From Pseudomonadota bacterium (lineage in GTDB: Bacteria; Pseudomonadota; Alphaproteobacteria; Rhizobiales; Xanthobacteraceae), in contig JAKAPE010000017.1 in NCBI GenBank assembly GCA_021811945.1, positions 1 through 32,554 on the forward strand: a stretch of 32,554 nucleotides of DNA, given 5' to 3'. The translations under genes were made by a program, and so were the position numbers. How positions within the stretch are numbered: position 1 is the stretch's first letter; each line of letters opens with the position of its first letter. Shown piece after piece: positions 23,955 to 32,554 of this stretch. Below the pieces are notes generated by a model. It had not been told where the DNA came from. It did not search any database and saw nothing but the letters and a program-made list of their open reading frames with translations.

Positions 23955-25484
23955 TTGGGTCCGCCATCAAATCTTGCTCGGGAAACCGATTCGATCCTGC
24001 AGCGCCTGGGCGTCGATCGCGGTGCGTATCAGGACGGTACCCGGATCGTGCGTTCGCCGGTGACCGGCGAAACGATTGCACATGTCAAGGACGCCGACGC
24101 GACGGCGGTTCGTCATGCCGTCGATGGCGCTGTGCGGGCATTTACCACATGGCGTTTGGTTCCGGCCCCACGCCGCGGCGAGCTCGCCCGGCTGTTGGGT
24201 CAGGAGTTGCGCGCCGCCAAGGATCAGCTGAGCCGATTGGTGATGATAGAGGTCGGCAAGATCGCTGCCGAAGGCCGCGGCGAAGTGCAGGAGATGATTG
24301 ATATCTGCGATTTCGCCGTCGGTCTCTCCCGTCAGCTCTATGGTTTGACCATTGCCAGTGAGCGTCCCGCGCACCGCATGATGGAGCAGTGGCACCCCTT
24401 GGGTCCGATCGGAGTGATCACAACCTTCAATTTTCCCGTGGCAGTGTGGGCCTGGAATGCAGCTTTGGCGCTGGTCTGCGGCGATACCATTGTTTGGAAG
24501 CCATCTGAGAAGACGCCACTGACTGCACTCGCCGTTCAGGCGTTGGTGGCGCGCGCCATGGAAAAGCTTGGCGATGCTCCGCAAGGGTTATCGGCGGTCC
24601 TCATCGGCGACCGCCAGGTAGCAACCAAGTTGACCGACGATCCGCGCGTGCCGCTCGTGTCGGCGACCGGGTCAACCGGCATGGGCCGCAACGTCGGGTC
24701 GCGGCTGGCGCAACGTTTCGCGCGGGCGATTCTCGAGCTTGGCGGCAACAATGCGGCCATAGTCTGTCCCTCCGCCGACCTCGAATTGGCGCTGCGGGCG
24801 ATTGCTTTTGCGAGCATTGGCACCGCCGGCCAGCGGTGCACGACGCTGCGCCGGCTGTTTGTACACCGTGATGTCTACACTTCCCTGCTTGAGCGGTTAA
24901 ACCGCGCCTATGCGAATGCGCCGATCGGCAATCCGCTGGAAGACAACGCCGTCCTCGTAGGTCCGCTGATCGACGAGGCCGCGTTCACGGCGATGCAGGC
25001 GACCTTGGATGAGGCTCGCGTGCTGAAGGGGAAAATCACCGGCGGCGAACGCTTGTGGGCCGAACACTATCCCGCCGCGTACTACGTGCGGCCTGCTCTC
25101 GTCGAAATGGCCGGGCAGGCCGGCCCTATGCTGCGCGAGACCTTTGCGCCGATCCTCTATGTGGTCGCGTATACCGACTTCGATGAAGCGCTGAGACTTC
25201 ACAATGGCGTAGCGCAGGGACTCGCCTCGTCGATCTTCTCCAACGACATGCGCGAGGTTGAAAAATTCTTGTCGGCAGCAGGATCGGATTGCGGGATTGT
25301 CAACGTCAATATCGGCCCCTCGGGCGCCGAAATTGGCGGAGCCTTTGGCGGCGAGAAGGAGACGGGCGGCGGCCGCGAAGCCGGCTCGGACGCCTGGAAA
25401 AGCTATATGCGCCGCGTCACCAGCAGCATCAATTTCGGCACTGAGCTTCCGCTCGCCCAGGGAGTCCGATTCGACATCCGTTAA
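23955..25484 (+). CDS. Aldehyde dehydrogenase, ALDH7 family (piperideine-6-carboxylate dehydrogenase-like)
   Basis: A 509-residue NAD(P)-dependent aldehyde dehydrogenase closest to antiquitin/ALDH7, which oxidises aminoadipate semialdehyde (as piperideine-6-carboxylate) in lysine breakdown. Seen: TFNFPVAVWAWN, the general-base Glu in LELGGNNA, the catalytic Cys in GTAGQRCTTLRRLF, and the very characteristic C-terminal GAEIGGAFGGEKETGGGREAGSDAWK. The only workable start is a TTG at 23955 with CGGAG about 10 bases upstream; the first ATG is more than 80 codons in and would remove conserved sequence. No lysine-catabolism neighbours are present. A role in oxidising another semialdehyde cannot be excluded. 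Confidence 0.88.
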   Translation: MGPPSNLARETDSILQRLGVDRGAYQDGTRIVRSPVTGETIAHVKDADATAVRHAVDGAVRAFTTWRLVPAPRRGELARLLGQELRAAKDQLSRLVMIEVGKIAAEGRGEVQEMIDICDFAVGLSRQLYGLTIASERPAHRMMEQWHPLGPIGVITTFNFPVAVWAWNAALALVCGDTIVWKPSEKTPLTALAVQALVARAMEKLGDAPQGLSAVLIGDRQVATKLTDDPRVPLVSATGSTGMGRNVGSRLAQRFARAILELGGNNAAIVCPSADLELALRAIAFASIGTAGQRCTTLRRLFVHRDVYTSLLERLNRAYANAPIGNPLEDNAVLVGPLIDEAAFTAMQATLDEARVLKGKITGGERLWAEHYPAAYYVRPALVEMAGQAGPMLRETFAPILYVVAYTDFDEALRLHNGVAQGLASSIFSNDMREVEKFLSAAGSDCGIVNVNIGPSGAEIGGAFGGEKETGGGREAGSDAWKSYMRRVTSSINFGTELPLAQGVRFDIR

Positions 25485-25573
25485 GGCCTTACGCCTCGTA
25501 TGCGGCGTTAGATGCCGGTTATTGTGCAACGAGCGACTCGACGATGTTTTCGCGGACTTCGTCCGGTATTTGC

Positions 25574-25603
25574 GCACCGAGGCTCACCGATTCGCCTCGG
25601 TGC
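25574..25603. terminator. Strong hairpin between convergent genes
   Basis: GCACCGAGGC (25574-25583) and GCCTCGGTGC (25594-25603) form a perfect 10-bp stem with a 10-base loop. They lie between the convergent ALDH7 and SEL1 genes. No U-run follows on either strand, so intrinsic termination is doubtful; RNA 3'-end protection is an alternative. Confidence 0.45.
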
Positions 25604-25643
25604 TCACATTTGCGCGGCGACCGGCTGACGCTGTCCGCTTCGC

Positions 25644-25913
25644 TCAATGCGCGGTGAGCCAATCGCGGGCGGCGCGTTGCGCGGCGGCGATCTCGGCATT
25701 CGACATCTGATCGGCGATCTCGCGGCGGAGCCGGATCGCGTCGGCGTTGCCTTTCACTGCCGCCAGATTGAACCATTTGTGCGCGGCGACCAGATCGATC
25801 GGCACGTCGCGGCCGACCGAATACATCATGCCCAGCGCGAACAGCACGTCGCCGGCAGCGGGTCCTTGTCCGAGCGGCGCCTTGTCGCTGTCGAGAATTT
25901 CAAAACGAGCCAT
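25644..25913 (-). CDS. Small SEL1-repeat protein
   Basis: An 89-residue protein with a single SEL1/TPR-like unit (VLFALGMMYSVGRDV, then AAHKWFNLAAVKGNADAIRLR). Proteins of this size and sequence style are widespread and conserved in Hyphomicrobiales but have no assigned function; protein-protein contact is the usual role of SEL1 repeats. The ATG at 25913 has GGGGAG about 6 bases upstream; the 24-codon extension to 25985 is unlikely. It is an isolated gene. Confidence 0.82.
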   Translation of the reverse strand: MARFEILDSDKAPLGQGPAAGDVLFALGMMYSVGRDVPIDLVAAHKWFNLAAVKGNADAIRLRREIADQMSNAEIAAAQRAARDWLTAH

Positions 25914-26216
25914 CGTGCGCTCCCCTGTCTTTCGCCTTTCACCTCGGTTGGCGTGTCGGCGTTCCTGCCCCATCCGACGCGCCAATGATCATCACAACAT
26001 TTGAACGGTGGTTTAAGCATTGCGATGAATCAAAACTGAAGTTTTCCCTGCGGCGACGGCATCAAGCGGCAACGCTCCGTTAAGCAAGCGCCGGTTTCGA
26101 CCGCCACGTTACCAGGTCCGCCGCCGCGGGGCTGCGCCGGCGGCCAACTTGCAATGGCGGGCGCCTTGACTATCCTTTTCGCGGCCGCCGTCACGGCGCA
26201 AACCGGGGGGAGGATC

Positions 26217-26675
26217 ATGAAACGCTTTTACAGATCGGCGCTTGCCGAGATTGCAGTCGCCGGCGCCGTCGTCGCGCTTGCGGCACTCACGCCGGCCATT
26301 GCCGCGCAGCCCTACGGCACCTGGTTGACCGCGGACAAGAAAGCTCACATCCGCATCGTCGATTGCGACGGCGCGCTGTGCGGCAACATCGTCTGGCTCC
26401 GAGAGCCGATCGACCCCGAGACCCATAAGCCGAAGACCGACAAACACAACCGCGATGCGAGCAAGCGCGACCGGCCGCTGCGCGGCGCACCCATCGTCCT
26501 CGGCATGAAGCCGAGCGGCACGCCCGGTAAATGGGTCGGGCAGGTCTACAACGCCGAGGACGGCAACACCTACTCTGGTTCCTTCACCTTGACCGGCGCC
26601 GACACCGCCGATCTCAAGGGCTGCGTCATGGGCGGACTCCTGTGCAAGACGGCGAGGTGGACGCGGGTGAGGTGA
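26217..26675 (+). CDS. Secreted DUF2147 family protein
   Basis: A 152-residue exported protein. The signal peptide spans residues 1-31 (KRFYR start, Ala/Val-rich core, cleavage likely after AIAA). It is followed by a DUF2147 domain: GTWLTADKKAHIRIVDC, DGALCGNIVWLREP, and closing LKGCVMGGLLCKTARWTRV. Cysteines at the two ends of the domain could pair. Ribosome site GGGGAGG precedes the ATG at 26217; the longer open frame from 26154 lacks one. Function of the family is unknown. Confidence 0.85.
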   Translation: MKRFYRSALAEIAVAGAVVALAALTPAIAAQPYGTWLTADKKAHIRIVDCDGALCGNIVWLREPIDPETHKPKTDKHNRDASKRDRPLRGAPIVLGMKPSGTPGKWVGQVYNAEDGNTYSGSFTLTGADTADLKGCVMGGLLCKTARWTRVR

Positions 26676-26781
26676 TACCAGCCTGGGCAAGTGTCGACCC
26701 TGCCCGTCGTCCTTCGAGGTTCGCCGACCTCGCCGGTGATGGACACTATTGAATCTGTCTCGGAGGCGAACGGGCAGGGCC

Positions 26782-27558
26782 TTACCGTGCTCTCTGTCCG
26801 AACAAGATGGCGCGTACGTTCGGGTCGCGCACGTCGACCTTGGAAGCCGCCTCGATGCGGATGGCAAAGGCGCGCCGAACCGCTTCGCGCGCGCGGACCG
26901 TCTCGAACCAGCGCTTGAGATGGGGAAACTGCGTCAAGTCCTGGCCCAATTTCTCGGCGAGGCGAATCCAGCCGACCGAAGCCATGTCGGCGATGGAATA
27001 ACGGCCGGCCAGAAACTCGTGCTCGGCAAGGCGGGCGTTCATGACGCCGAACAGCCGGTTCACCTCGTCGGTATAACGCGCGATGGCGTAGCCGACGGTC
27101 TCCGGCGCGTATTGGCGGAAGTGGCGTGCCTGGCCGGCCATGGGACCCAATCCGCCGACCTGCCAGAAGAGCCACTCCTCGACCGCAACCCGCGCCCGCT
27201 CTCCGCGCGGATAGAATTTGCCGGTCTTGCGGCCGAGATATTGCAAGATAGCGCCGGACTCGAACACCGAGATCGGCCGTCCGCCCGGGCCCTTCGGATC
27301 GACGATTGCCGGAATCCTGTTGTTCGGAGAGATCGCCAGAAAATGCGGCGTGAACTGCTCGCCCTTGGAAATGTCGACCGGACGCACGACATAGGGCAAG
27401 CCGCACTCTTCAAGCATGATCGAGATTTTCCAGCCGTTCGGCGTCGGCCAATAATAAAGCTCGATCGGTGCCGCGCGCTGCGCCGCGCCTCGTTTCCCCA
27501 TCGTCGGTCTTGATGCAGCAACAGGCTGCATCTTCGACTTGGTTCGCGCACGCGGCAT
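26782..27558 (-). CDS. Glutathione S-transferase family protein (YghU/GstB-like)
   Basis: A 258-residue cytosolic GST-fold protein. The N-terminal thioredoxin-like domain begins LYYWPTPNGWKISIMLEE with the TPNG loop typical of YfcG/YghU-type disulfide oxidoreductases, then SPNNRIPAIVDP and the glutathione-contact SVFESGAILQYLG. The C-terminal all-helical domain spans about 130-250. The N-terminus has an extra basic ~30 residues before the fold, so later starts (Met10 or Met20) remain possible. It probably reduces or conjugates small electrophiles with glutathione. Confidence 0.86.
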   Translation of the reverse strand: MPRARTKSKMQPVAASRPTMGKRGAAQRAAPIELYYWPTPNGWKISIMLEECGLPYVVRPVDISKGEQFTPHFLAISPNNRIPAIVDPKGPGGRPISVFESGAILQYLGRKTGKFYPRGERARVAVEEWLFWQVGGLGPMAGQARHFRQYAPETVGYAIARYTDEVNRLFGVMNARLAEHEFLAGRYSIADMASVGWIRLAEKLGQDLTQFPHLKRWFETVRAREAVRRAFAIRIEAASKVDVRDPNVRAILFGQRAR

Positions 27559-27590
27559 GGCATCCTCTGAATTTCACGATCATCGACACG

Positions 27591-27622
27591 AAAAACGGCG
27601 CCGCGATTTTCGCGCGGCGCCG
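27591..27622 (-). terminator. Rho-independent terminator after the lysine-rich miniprotein
   Basis: On the minus strand a perfect 10-bp GC stem (CGGCGCCGCG arms at 27596-27605 and 27613-27622, 7-base loop) is followed directly by five Ts. It ends transcription coming from the small gene at 27980-28066 and isolates the GST gene. Confidence 0.75.
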
Positions 27623-27979
27623 CAGAGAACGTCGAGACGGAAAAGCCGCCACACCGAGGGCGTCGGCGAGATCATCGAGGATCGAAACTGTCGGCTGTTC
27701 GCCGCGATGGCTGTCTCGCCCGATCGGCGGTCTGCCACCGCTGGCGGCTTGCCTCAGGGGAGGTCCGGTTTACCGGTTCCTCTTGTCTTCACCACGGCGC
27801 CGTCCAAGCAGTCGTGACGCTTGCGATGGTGAAGCCAGATCCCCCGTCCCGCCGACGCCCCCCGCCGTTCGCCTGAGCCGGCGCGTCTCGGGCGGATCGT
27901 TGATCCTCCCGCGACGGCAGCCGGCCCGTGTGACGCGATCTTCGACACCCGCGATGTCGAAGACCGACAGCGGTACCGG
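27623..27979. other. Non-coding region with hairpin
   Basis: No gene is seen. A perfect 9-bp inverted repeat (TCTTCGACA 27939-27947 and TGTCGAAGA 27955-27963) lies 16 bp beyond the miniprotein stop and would form a hairpin in its 3' untranslated RNA. The rest, up to the terminator at 27591-27622, would be a long 3' UTR of about 360 nt. Confidence 0.45.
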
Positions 27980-28066
27980 CTACTTCGCCTTCTTCTTGCG
28001 CTTCGCCGTCGTCTTCTTCACGGTCTTTTTCACCGCTGCTTTCGTCGTCTTTCGCTTCTTCGCCAT
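27980..28066 (-). CDS. 28-residue lysine-rich miniprotein
   Basis: ATG at 28066 with a textbook AGGAGGG about 5 bases upstream encodes 28 residues, half of them Lys or Arg, the rest almost only Ala, Thr and Val, ending at TAG. The composition resembles the AKK/TKK tails of histone-H1-like and HU-extension proteins, so nucleic-acid binding is the natural guess (inference). The strong ribosome site, clean composition and strong terminator downstream argue it is expressed. Short Lys-rich genes of this kind are commonly unannotated. Confidence 0.7.
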   Translation of the reverse strand: MAKKRKTTKAAVKKTVKKTTAKRKKKAK

Positions 28067-28082
28067 TGCTGCCCTCCTAGCC

Positions 28083-28489
28083 TGAGTGGATGGCGACATC
28101 GGTGCAGTGCAGTCGCGAATCGACCTGCACTAACATCCGATTACTACAGCAGGAAAAAAATAACAGTGACTCTGTTTAATTTTCTGTCTAGGCCGCCGCC
28201 GGCCGCCTCATCGCGGCATCGCCGCGCCGGCCAGCGGCGGAGCAACGAAGCAAAACGTCTTTCTCTCTCTCCTGCACGCATGACTTTTAGGAAACGATGA
28301 AAAAGTGCCCATGAAATATGGGTTTCCTGCACCACACGCTCGATGATTCTGAAATAGCCGAAGGCGCGGCGAACGCCGTCCGTGCGCGCTTTCGGGTCGG
28401 CGGCACCGTCCATTCCGAGGGATTTGCGGGGCGAAAAAATTTATGCACCGGAACCCCGTGCAAGCGCGTCAACGGCTGGCGCGCGGCGC
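28083..28489. other. Intergenic region, no supported gene
   Basis: Between the miniprotein gene and the gatB terminator. A minus-strand frame at 28144-28413 is open but has no ribosome site and no family resemblance. The promoter of the miniprotein gene should lie near 28090-28190, where the sequence becomes A/T-rich. Confidence 0.4.
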
Positions 28490-28520
28490 AAAAACGAGCG
28501 AATCGGTGTCAAGCGATTCG
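28490..28520 (-). terminator. Rho-independent terminator for gatB
   Basis: On the minus strand CGAATCG - 8-base loop - CGATTCG (28520 down to 28499) is followed after four bases by five Ts. It lies about 140 bp after the gatB stop. Confidence 0.55.
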
Positions 28521-28657
28521 CGATCGCCGTCCCTCGCGCGGCCGTTCGCAGCCGTGCGCGGCTTCGTTGCGGGTGGGATTCCGGTTCCGATTTCGCACGC
28601 GCACGAACTCGAACCCCGCGCCTTCGGCATGCAGAACGCCGGGAAACACCGCGCGAC

Positions 28658-30163
28658 TCAAATGCCGATCCGCTTTCTAAGGAGGTCGTTGACGGTCTGC
28701 GGATTGGCTTTGCCGCCAGAAGCCTTCATCACTTGGCCGACGAACCAGCCGATCGCCTTCGGATTGGTCTTCACGTTGGCGACTTTGGCGGAATTCCTCG
28801 CGAGAATGTCGTCGACGAGTTTTTCGATCGCTGAAACGTCGGTCATCTGGCGCAAGCCGCGTCCGTCAACGATCTCGCGCGGGTCGCCGCCTTCGGTCCA
28901 GGCGATTTCGAACACGTCTTTGGCGATTTTTCCGGAGATGGTGCCGTCGGCGAGGAGATCGAGGATCGCGCCGAGCTGGGCCGCCGAGACCGGAGCGGTT
29001 GCGATGTCCCTGCCCTCACGATTGAGCCGCCCCAAGAATTCGTTGATCACCCAGTTGGCCGCCAATTTCGGCTCGCGCCGGCTCTTGCCGGCCGTCTCGC
29101 TGCCGTTGACGACGGCTTCGAAGAATTCCGCCAGCGCACGTTCGGCAACGAGCACGCCACAATCGTAGGCGGAAAGCGCGTAGTCGCGCATGTACCGCGC
29201 CTTCTTCTCGTCCGGCAGTTCCGGCAGAGTCTTGCGCAAGTCGTCCACCAGCGACGGCGACACGTCGAGCGGCAACAAGTCCGGATCGGGAAAATAACGG
29301 TAATCGGGGGACTCCTCCTTGCTGCGCATCGAGCGCGTCTCGCCCTTGTCGGGATCGAACAACCGCGTCTCCTGGGCGATGGTGCCGCCGTCCTCGATGA
29401 TGCCGATCTGCCGCCAGGCCTCGTGCTCGATCGCCTGGCCGATGAAGCGGATCGAGTTGAGGTTCTTGATCTCGCAGCGCGTGCCGAATTCAGCGCCGGG
29501 CCGACGCACCGAGACATTGACGTCGGCGCGCAGATGACCCTTCTCCATGTCGCCGTCGCAGGTGCCGAGATAGCGCAGGATCGCGCGGAGCTTGCCGAGG
29601 AAGGCCTTGGCTTCCTCGGCGGAGCGCAGATCAGGCCTGCTCACGATCTCCATCAGAGCAACGCCCGCCCGGTTGAGGTCAACAAGCGACATCGCCGGAT
29701 GCTGCTCATGCAGCGATTTTCCCGCGTCCTGTTCGAGATGCAGCCGCTCGATGCCGATGCGCACCGTCTCGCCGTCGGGCATGTCGACCAAAACCTCGCC
29801 CTCGCCCACGATCGGCGATTTATACTGGCTGATCTGGTAGCCCTGCGGCAGATCGGGATAGAAATAGTTCTTGCGGTCGAACACCGAGCGCGCGTTGATG
29901 CGCGCCTTGAGGCCGAGCCCGGTGCGCACCGCCTGCCGCACGCATTCGGCGTTGATCACCGGCAGCATGCCGGGCATGGCGGCATCGACCAACGAAACAT
30001 GGGAGTTCGGCGCGCCGCCGAATTCGGTCGAGGCACCGGAGAATAATTTTGCCCGCGAGGTCACCTGGGCGTGCACCTCCATGCCGATGACCACCTCCCA
30101 GGCGCCGGCAGCGCCCCTGATCAGCTTCGATTTCCTTTGCGCCGGTGGGTCCATGGTGTGCAT
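28658..30163 (-). CDS. gatB: Asp-tRNA(Asn)/Glu-tRNA(Gln) amidotransferase subunit B
   Basis: A 501-residue GatB, the kinase/tRNA-binding subunit of the GatCAB complex that amidates mischarged Glu-tRNA(Gln) and Asp-tRNA(Asn). Signature stretches are present: [12 protein letters not shown] near residue 22, [36 protein letters not shown], and the C-terminal YqeY-like tRNA-binding tail (about 355-500). The length is slightly above the usual 475-500. The first ATG (30163) gives a ~20-residue lead before the conserved part and has no strong ribosome site. gatA and gatC are not in the window. This is a core chromosomal gene. Confidence 0.96.
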   Translation of the reverse strand: MHTMDPPAQRKSKLIRGAAGAWEVVIGMEVHAQVTSRAKLFSGASTEFGGAPNSHVSLVDAAMPGMLPVINAECVRQAVRTGLGLKARINARSVFDRKNYFYPDLPQGYQISQYKSPIVGEGEVLVDMPDGETVRIGIERLHLEQDAGKSLHEQHPAMSLVDLNRAGVALMEIVSRPDLRSAEEAKAFLGKLRAILRYLGTCDGDMEKGHLRADVNVSVRRPGAEFGTRCEIKNLNSIRFIGQAIEHEAWRQIGIIEDGGTIAQETRLFDPDKGETRSMRSKEESPDYRYFPDPDLLPLDVSPSLVDDLRKTLPELPDEKKARYMRDYALSAYDCGVLVAERALAEFFEAVVNGSETAGKSRREPKLAANWVINEFLGRLNREGRDIATAPVSAAQLGAILDLLADGTISGKIAKDVFEIAWTEGGDPREIVDGRGLRQMTDVSAIEKLVDDILARNSAKVANVKTNPKAIGWFVGQVMKASGGKANPQTVNDLLRKRIGI

Positions 30164-30319
30164 CGAGCCGTGATCGCTATGTCGTTGCTTTATTCCGGGC
30201 GCGAACTTGGCCCGCGGCCCGGCCTCAATAGCCCCAAGCGCGGGTTTGTTGAAGACGTCGCCATTGCGGCCCGACGGAGGCCATCAATTCCGCGCTCGCG
30301 CCTGCGCGCCGCCGACCGA

Positions 30320-31405
30320 CTATTCTCCCTCGCGCCAGATTCCCAGCGCTTCCTGGGCCGGCCGGTCGGAGATCGAGAACAGCACTGACTGCTCCGCCGC
30401 GCGGTGGGCATAGCGCTTCCACGGCGGCACGACCAAGACGTCGTTGCGGCTCCATTCGAGCACTTGCCCATCGACATCGGTCGCACCGCGGCCTTCGGCG
30501 CAGACGAAGATCGTGCCGTCGGTCGAGCGGTAGGGCTCGCCGCGGAAATTTTTCGGCAGCATGGCAAGATAGGCGCCCATCGTCGGCAGCACCGGGCCGC
30601 CGCTCAGCGGATTGGCATAGCGCACCCGCGCGCCGTGGCGCGGATCGATGCCGCCTTCCTGCCTAAGGCGCTCGACAATAGGGCGCGTGCGCGCATAAGT
30701 GTAATTGATGACCGGAGTGCGGTTCATCGGCGCCGCGGTTTCCGCTGGCCGGAGGTCGGGCAACACGCCCGAACCGTAGAAGCTCAGCGAATCGCCGTCC
30801 CGCCGCGCGGTCTCCTGCATCCGCGAGGGAAAATCCTCGCCGAACGAGGTCTCGAAGAAATTGACCGCCGGAGCGTCGAGCACGTCGAGCCACAGCATGG
30901 GTTTGTCGGACGGGTTGCCGTGATCGTGCGGCGCCCAGTTGGCGGTGATGACGAAATCGCCCGGTGCCATGAAAGCCTTCTCGCCGGCGACGGCGGTGTA
31001 GGCGCCTTCGCCGTCGAGCACGAAGCGGATGGCCGAGGAGACGTGACGGTGGGCCGGGGCGACCTCGCCGGGCATGATCATCTGGATGCCGGCATAGAGC
31101 GTATTGGTAACGCGCGACTCCCCGCGCAAGGCCGGATTTTCCAGGATCAAGACGCGACGCTTGGCTTCTTCAGCGCTGATCAGGCTTCCCGATTCCATCA
31201 CCAGCGACTTCACGTCATTGTAGCGCCAGATCACGGGTTTGCAGCGCGTCACCGGCTCGTCGGGGACGAGCGCGCTCATCACCTTCCACAGCGGCGCCAT
31301 GTCGAGCTTGGAAATGCGCTCGTAATAGGCCTGCCGCACGGCCTCGATATTGTGCGTCGCCTCGGGCTTGCCTTTGTCCGGCCTCTTTGCAGATGCGACC
31401 GCCAT
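30320..31405 (-). CDS. Gentisate 1,2-dioxygenase-like bicupin
   Basis: A 361-residue protein with two cupin domains in the layout of gentisate / salicylate / 1-hydroxy-2-naphthoate dioxygenases. The iron site is in the first cupin: PAHRHVSSAIRFVLDG (His-x-His) around residue 120 and APHDHGN about 45 residues later. A second cupin (about 260-350) contains WSRNDVLVVPPWK. Such enzymes cleave gentisate with O2 to maleylpyruvate; the exact ring substrate is uncertain. The ATG at 31405 is 5 bases after GGAGG; the in-frame GTG at 31417 overlaps that site. With the mobA-like enzyme it suggests aerobic handling of hydroxybenzoates, though it lies over 27 kb away and is not accompanied by maleylpyruvate isomerase or hydrolase genes. 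Confidence 0.86.
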   Translation of the reverse strand: MAVASAKRPDKGKPEATHNIEAVRQAYYERISKLDMAPLWKVMSALVPDEPVTRCKPVIWRYNDVKSLVMESGSLISAEEAKRRVLILENPALRGESRVTNTLYAGIQMIMPGEVAPAHRHVSSAIRFVLDGEGAYTAVAGEKAFMAPGDFVITANWAPHDHGNPSDKPMLWLDVLDAPAVNFFETSFGEDFPSRMQETARRDGDSLSFYGSGVLPDLRPAETAAPMNRTPVINYTYARTRPIVERLRQEGGIDPRHGARVRYANPLSGGPVLPTMGAYLAMLPKNFRGEPYRSTDGTIFVCAEGRGATDVDGQVLEWSRNDVLVVPPWKRYAHRAAEQSVLFSISDRPAQEALGIWREGE

Positions 31406-31547
31406 GGCGTCCTCCACAGAGTGAGAGCAGCGCTATTGCGAAACATATAGGCAACACGCCGCGCGGCGGAAATGGCGCGAGTGGCGGTGCTTTGGCGGGA
31501 CTCCCATGCGCCCGGTTCCCCCGATTGGCGGGCCACGCCTGCCCGGC

Positions 31548-32123
31548 TCAGCGCTGGCCGCCGTGTCTGGCGATGAACTCGGCAAAGGCGGCAAGCTGCT
31601 GGCGAATGAAGCCGATGGTCGCTTCGTCGGTGATTTTTCCGGTTTTCTCATCGATCCTTTGCGCACAATTGCCGATGAAAATCTCCGGCTTGTTGAGGGT
31701 CAAGGCGTCAAGGAACACCATCGCCCGCCGCAAATCGTACTGCATGCGCCCGCCGCCCTGTGGTCCTGGCGAGGCCGACTGCAATGCCACCGGCTTGCCG
31801 GCGAACGGCTGGTTCGGAACCCGCGACACCCAGTCGATCGCGTTCTTCAAACCGCCGGGAATGGAGAAATTGTATTCCGGCGAGTTGAAGATCACCCCGT
31901 CGGCGGCGCGGACCGCCTCGGCGAGCTTTTGCACCGCGTCCGGAATGCCGCTCGCGCTCTGCACATCGGCATTGTACAGCGGAAACTCGGCAAATGGCGG
32001 CGCTTCGGTGATGCGCATGCCCGCCGGCGCCAGGCCGGGAAGCGCATTCATGACCATGCGGTTGTAGGAGCCTCGGCGCAGGCTGCCGCAAATGCTGATG
32101 ACGTTGAGTATCCTGTCGGCCAC
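31548..32123 (-). CDS. NADPH-dependent FMN reductase
   Basis: A 191-residue flavodoxin-fold reductase of the ChrR/YieF/ArsH type. The FMN phosphate loop SICGSLRRGSYNR (residues 10-22) and the flavin-ring loop SPEYNFSIPGGLKNAIDW (about 80-97) are characteristic. It reduces FMN, quinones or metal ions with NAD(P)H; here it lies upstream of the cupin dioxygenase on the same strand with a gap of about 140 bp. It may feed electrons or protect against quinones. Substrate is not predictable. Confidence 0.88.
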   Translation of the reverse strand: MADRILNVISICGSLRRGSYNRMVMNALPGLAPAGMRITEAPPFAEFPLYNADVQSASGIPDAVQKLAEAVRAADGVIFNSPEYNFSIPGGLKNAIDWVSRVPNQPFAGKPVALQSASPGPQGGGRMQYDLRRAMVFLDALTLNKPEIFIGNCAQRIDEKTGKITDEATIGFIRQQLAAFAEFIARHGGQR

Positions 32124-32204
32124 GGCTGTCTCCCTTTAAGCGGAGAAAGACACACGTCAACGCTCTCGTCCAATCCATAATATCGGCGAAATCGCCACCG
32201 GTCG

Positions 32205-32554
32205 CTACGTGCTTGGCGACTTCAGCAGCGCCGGTGCCACGATTTCCTTCCAGCTCTGCGGCGACGACTTGAGCGCGCCGCGGCGGCTGAGAAAATCGGC
32301 AAAGACCTGCACGCCATAGACCGCGCTGCCGAACTCGCCCTTGATGTCGTCGATGATCGCATTGAGGGTGCGTTGGGTAAGCGCCTTCGACGGCTCGTGC
32401 GCGAGATAGATTTGCGCGGCGCGGCGTGGATCGTCGCGAATGATCTTCGCCGCCGCGTCCATGGCCTTCCCGACCGCCGCGGCAATCTTCGGATGCGCGG
32501 CGACGTAGCGCCGCGTCGCGCCGATAACGAGAAAGGAACTCCTGCCAGATCGGA
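32205..32554 (-). CDS. ABC transporter substrate-binding protein, NitT/TauT type (C-terminal part)
   Basis: The last ~116 codons of a periplasmic binding protein whose 5' part lies beyond the window. The reading frame stays open to the window edge. Recognisable are FLVIGATRRYVAAHPKI, AMDAAAKIIRDDPRRAAQIY, and the C-terminal FGSAVYGVQVFADFLSRRG with SWKEIVAPAL. These are typical of the aliphatic sulfonate/nitrate/taurine and thiamine-precursor-like group. Ligand is unknown. Confidence 0.78.
   Translation of the reverse strand, partial: RSGRSSFLVIGATRRYVAAHPKIAAAVGKAMDAAAKIIRDDPRRAAQIYLAHEPSKALTQRTLNAIIDDIKGEFGSAVYGVQVFADFLSRRGALKSSPQSWKEIVAPALLKSPST

Noticed and set aside
28144-28413. Open frame of 89 codons between the miniprotein and gatB
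   Set aside because: No ribosome site, no recognisable motif, and it lies downstream of the gatB terminator in mixed A/T- and GC-rich sequence.
1-32554. CRISPR arrays, tRNA or rRNA genes, and intact transposases
   Set aside because: No regularly spaced repeats, no tRNA-like cloverleaf with a TTCGA arm in intergenic DNA, and no transposase domains were found by reading. Only relics (relaxase tail, gene fragments) suggest mobility.

Overview
This is a high-GC window whose gene families and operator types fit an alphaproteobacterium of the Hyphomicrobiales (Bradyrhizobium / Rhodopseudomonas / Xanthobacteraceae-like). That placement is inferred from protein style, a FixK/FNR-type box, a NhaR-like regulator and a conserved small SEL1 protein. 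No rRNA or tRNA is present to anchor it.

Left part (1-16498): an aromatic-catabolism region. A flavin 3-hydroxybenzoate 4-hydroxylase (mobA-like, 613-2589, +) comes first. An IclR regulator (3076-3840, -) and a UbiD-family (de)carboxylase (4025-5536, +) then diverge from a shared promoter region. An orphan periplasmic substrate-binding protein follows (5787-6953, +). The centrepiece is a tight minus-strand operon (14437 down to 7450). In transcription order it holds a PpsA-like and a PpsB-like protein (the split PEP-synthase halves of phenylphosphate synthase), a second UbiD, a Tm-1-like/UPF0261 protein, a Nudix hydrolase and a two-CBS-domain protein (PpsC-like). By analogy with the anaerobic phenol pathway of Thauera it should phosphorylate a phenolic compound with ATP and (de)carboxylate the product on prenylated FMN. 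Divergent to it lies an XylR/DmpR-type sigma54 activator (14783-16498). The intergenic region carries a -24/-12 promoter, DmpR/XylR-like upstream activating sites, a possible IHF site and a near-perfect FNR/FixK box. Together these suggest activation by an aromatic effector under low oxygen.

Middle (16499-25484): a scar region holds a frameshifted acyl-CoA ligase fragment abutting the C-terminus of a conjugative relaxase. After it come a NhaR-like LysR gene and the divergent dabB-dabA inorganic-carbon uptake pair, with a perfect 9-bp inverted-repeat operator overlapping the lysR start codon. A histidine phosphatase follows, then a second scar where the N-terminus of an FAD oxidoreductase is joined to the C-terminus of a BTAD-type regulator. 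An ALDH7-family aldehyde dehydrogenase ends this part.

Right part (25485-32554): mostly housekeeping and general metabolism. It holds a small SEL1 protein, a secreted DUF2147 protein, a glutathione S-transferase, a 28-residue lysine-rich miniprotein with its own strong terminator, gatB, a gentisate 1,2-dioxygenase-like cupin, an NADPH-dependent FMN reductase and the 3' part of a NitT/TauT-type substrate-binding protein that runs off the window.

The most interesting material is the phenol-phosphorylation operon with its unusual composition (UPF0261 and Nudix genes translationally coupled behind a single UbiD; no visible genes for the small carboxylase subunits or for UbiX) and its layered sigma54 plus oxygen control. 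A bicarbonate pump lies just beyond a mobile-element scar.
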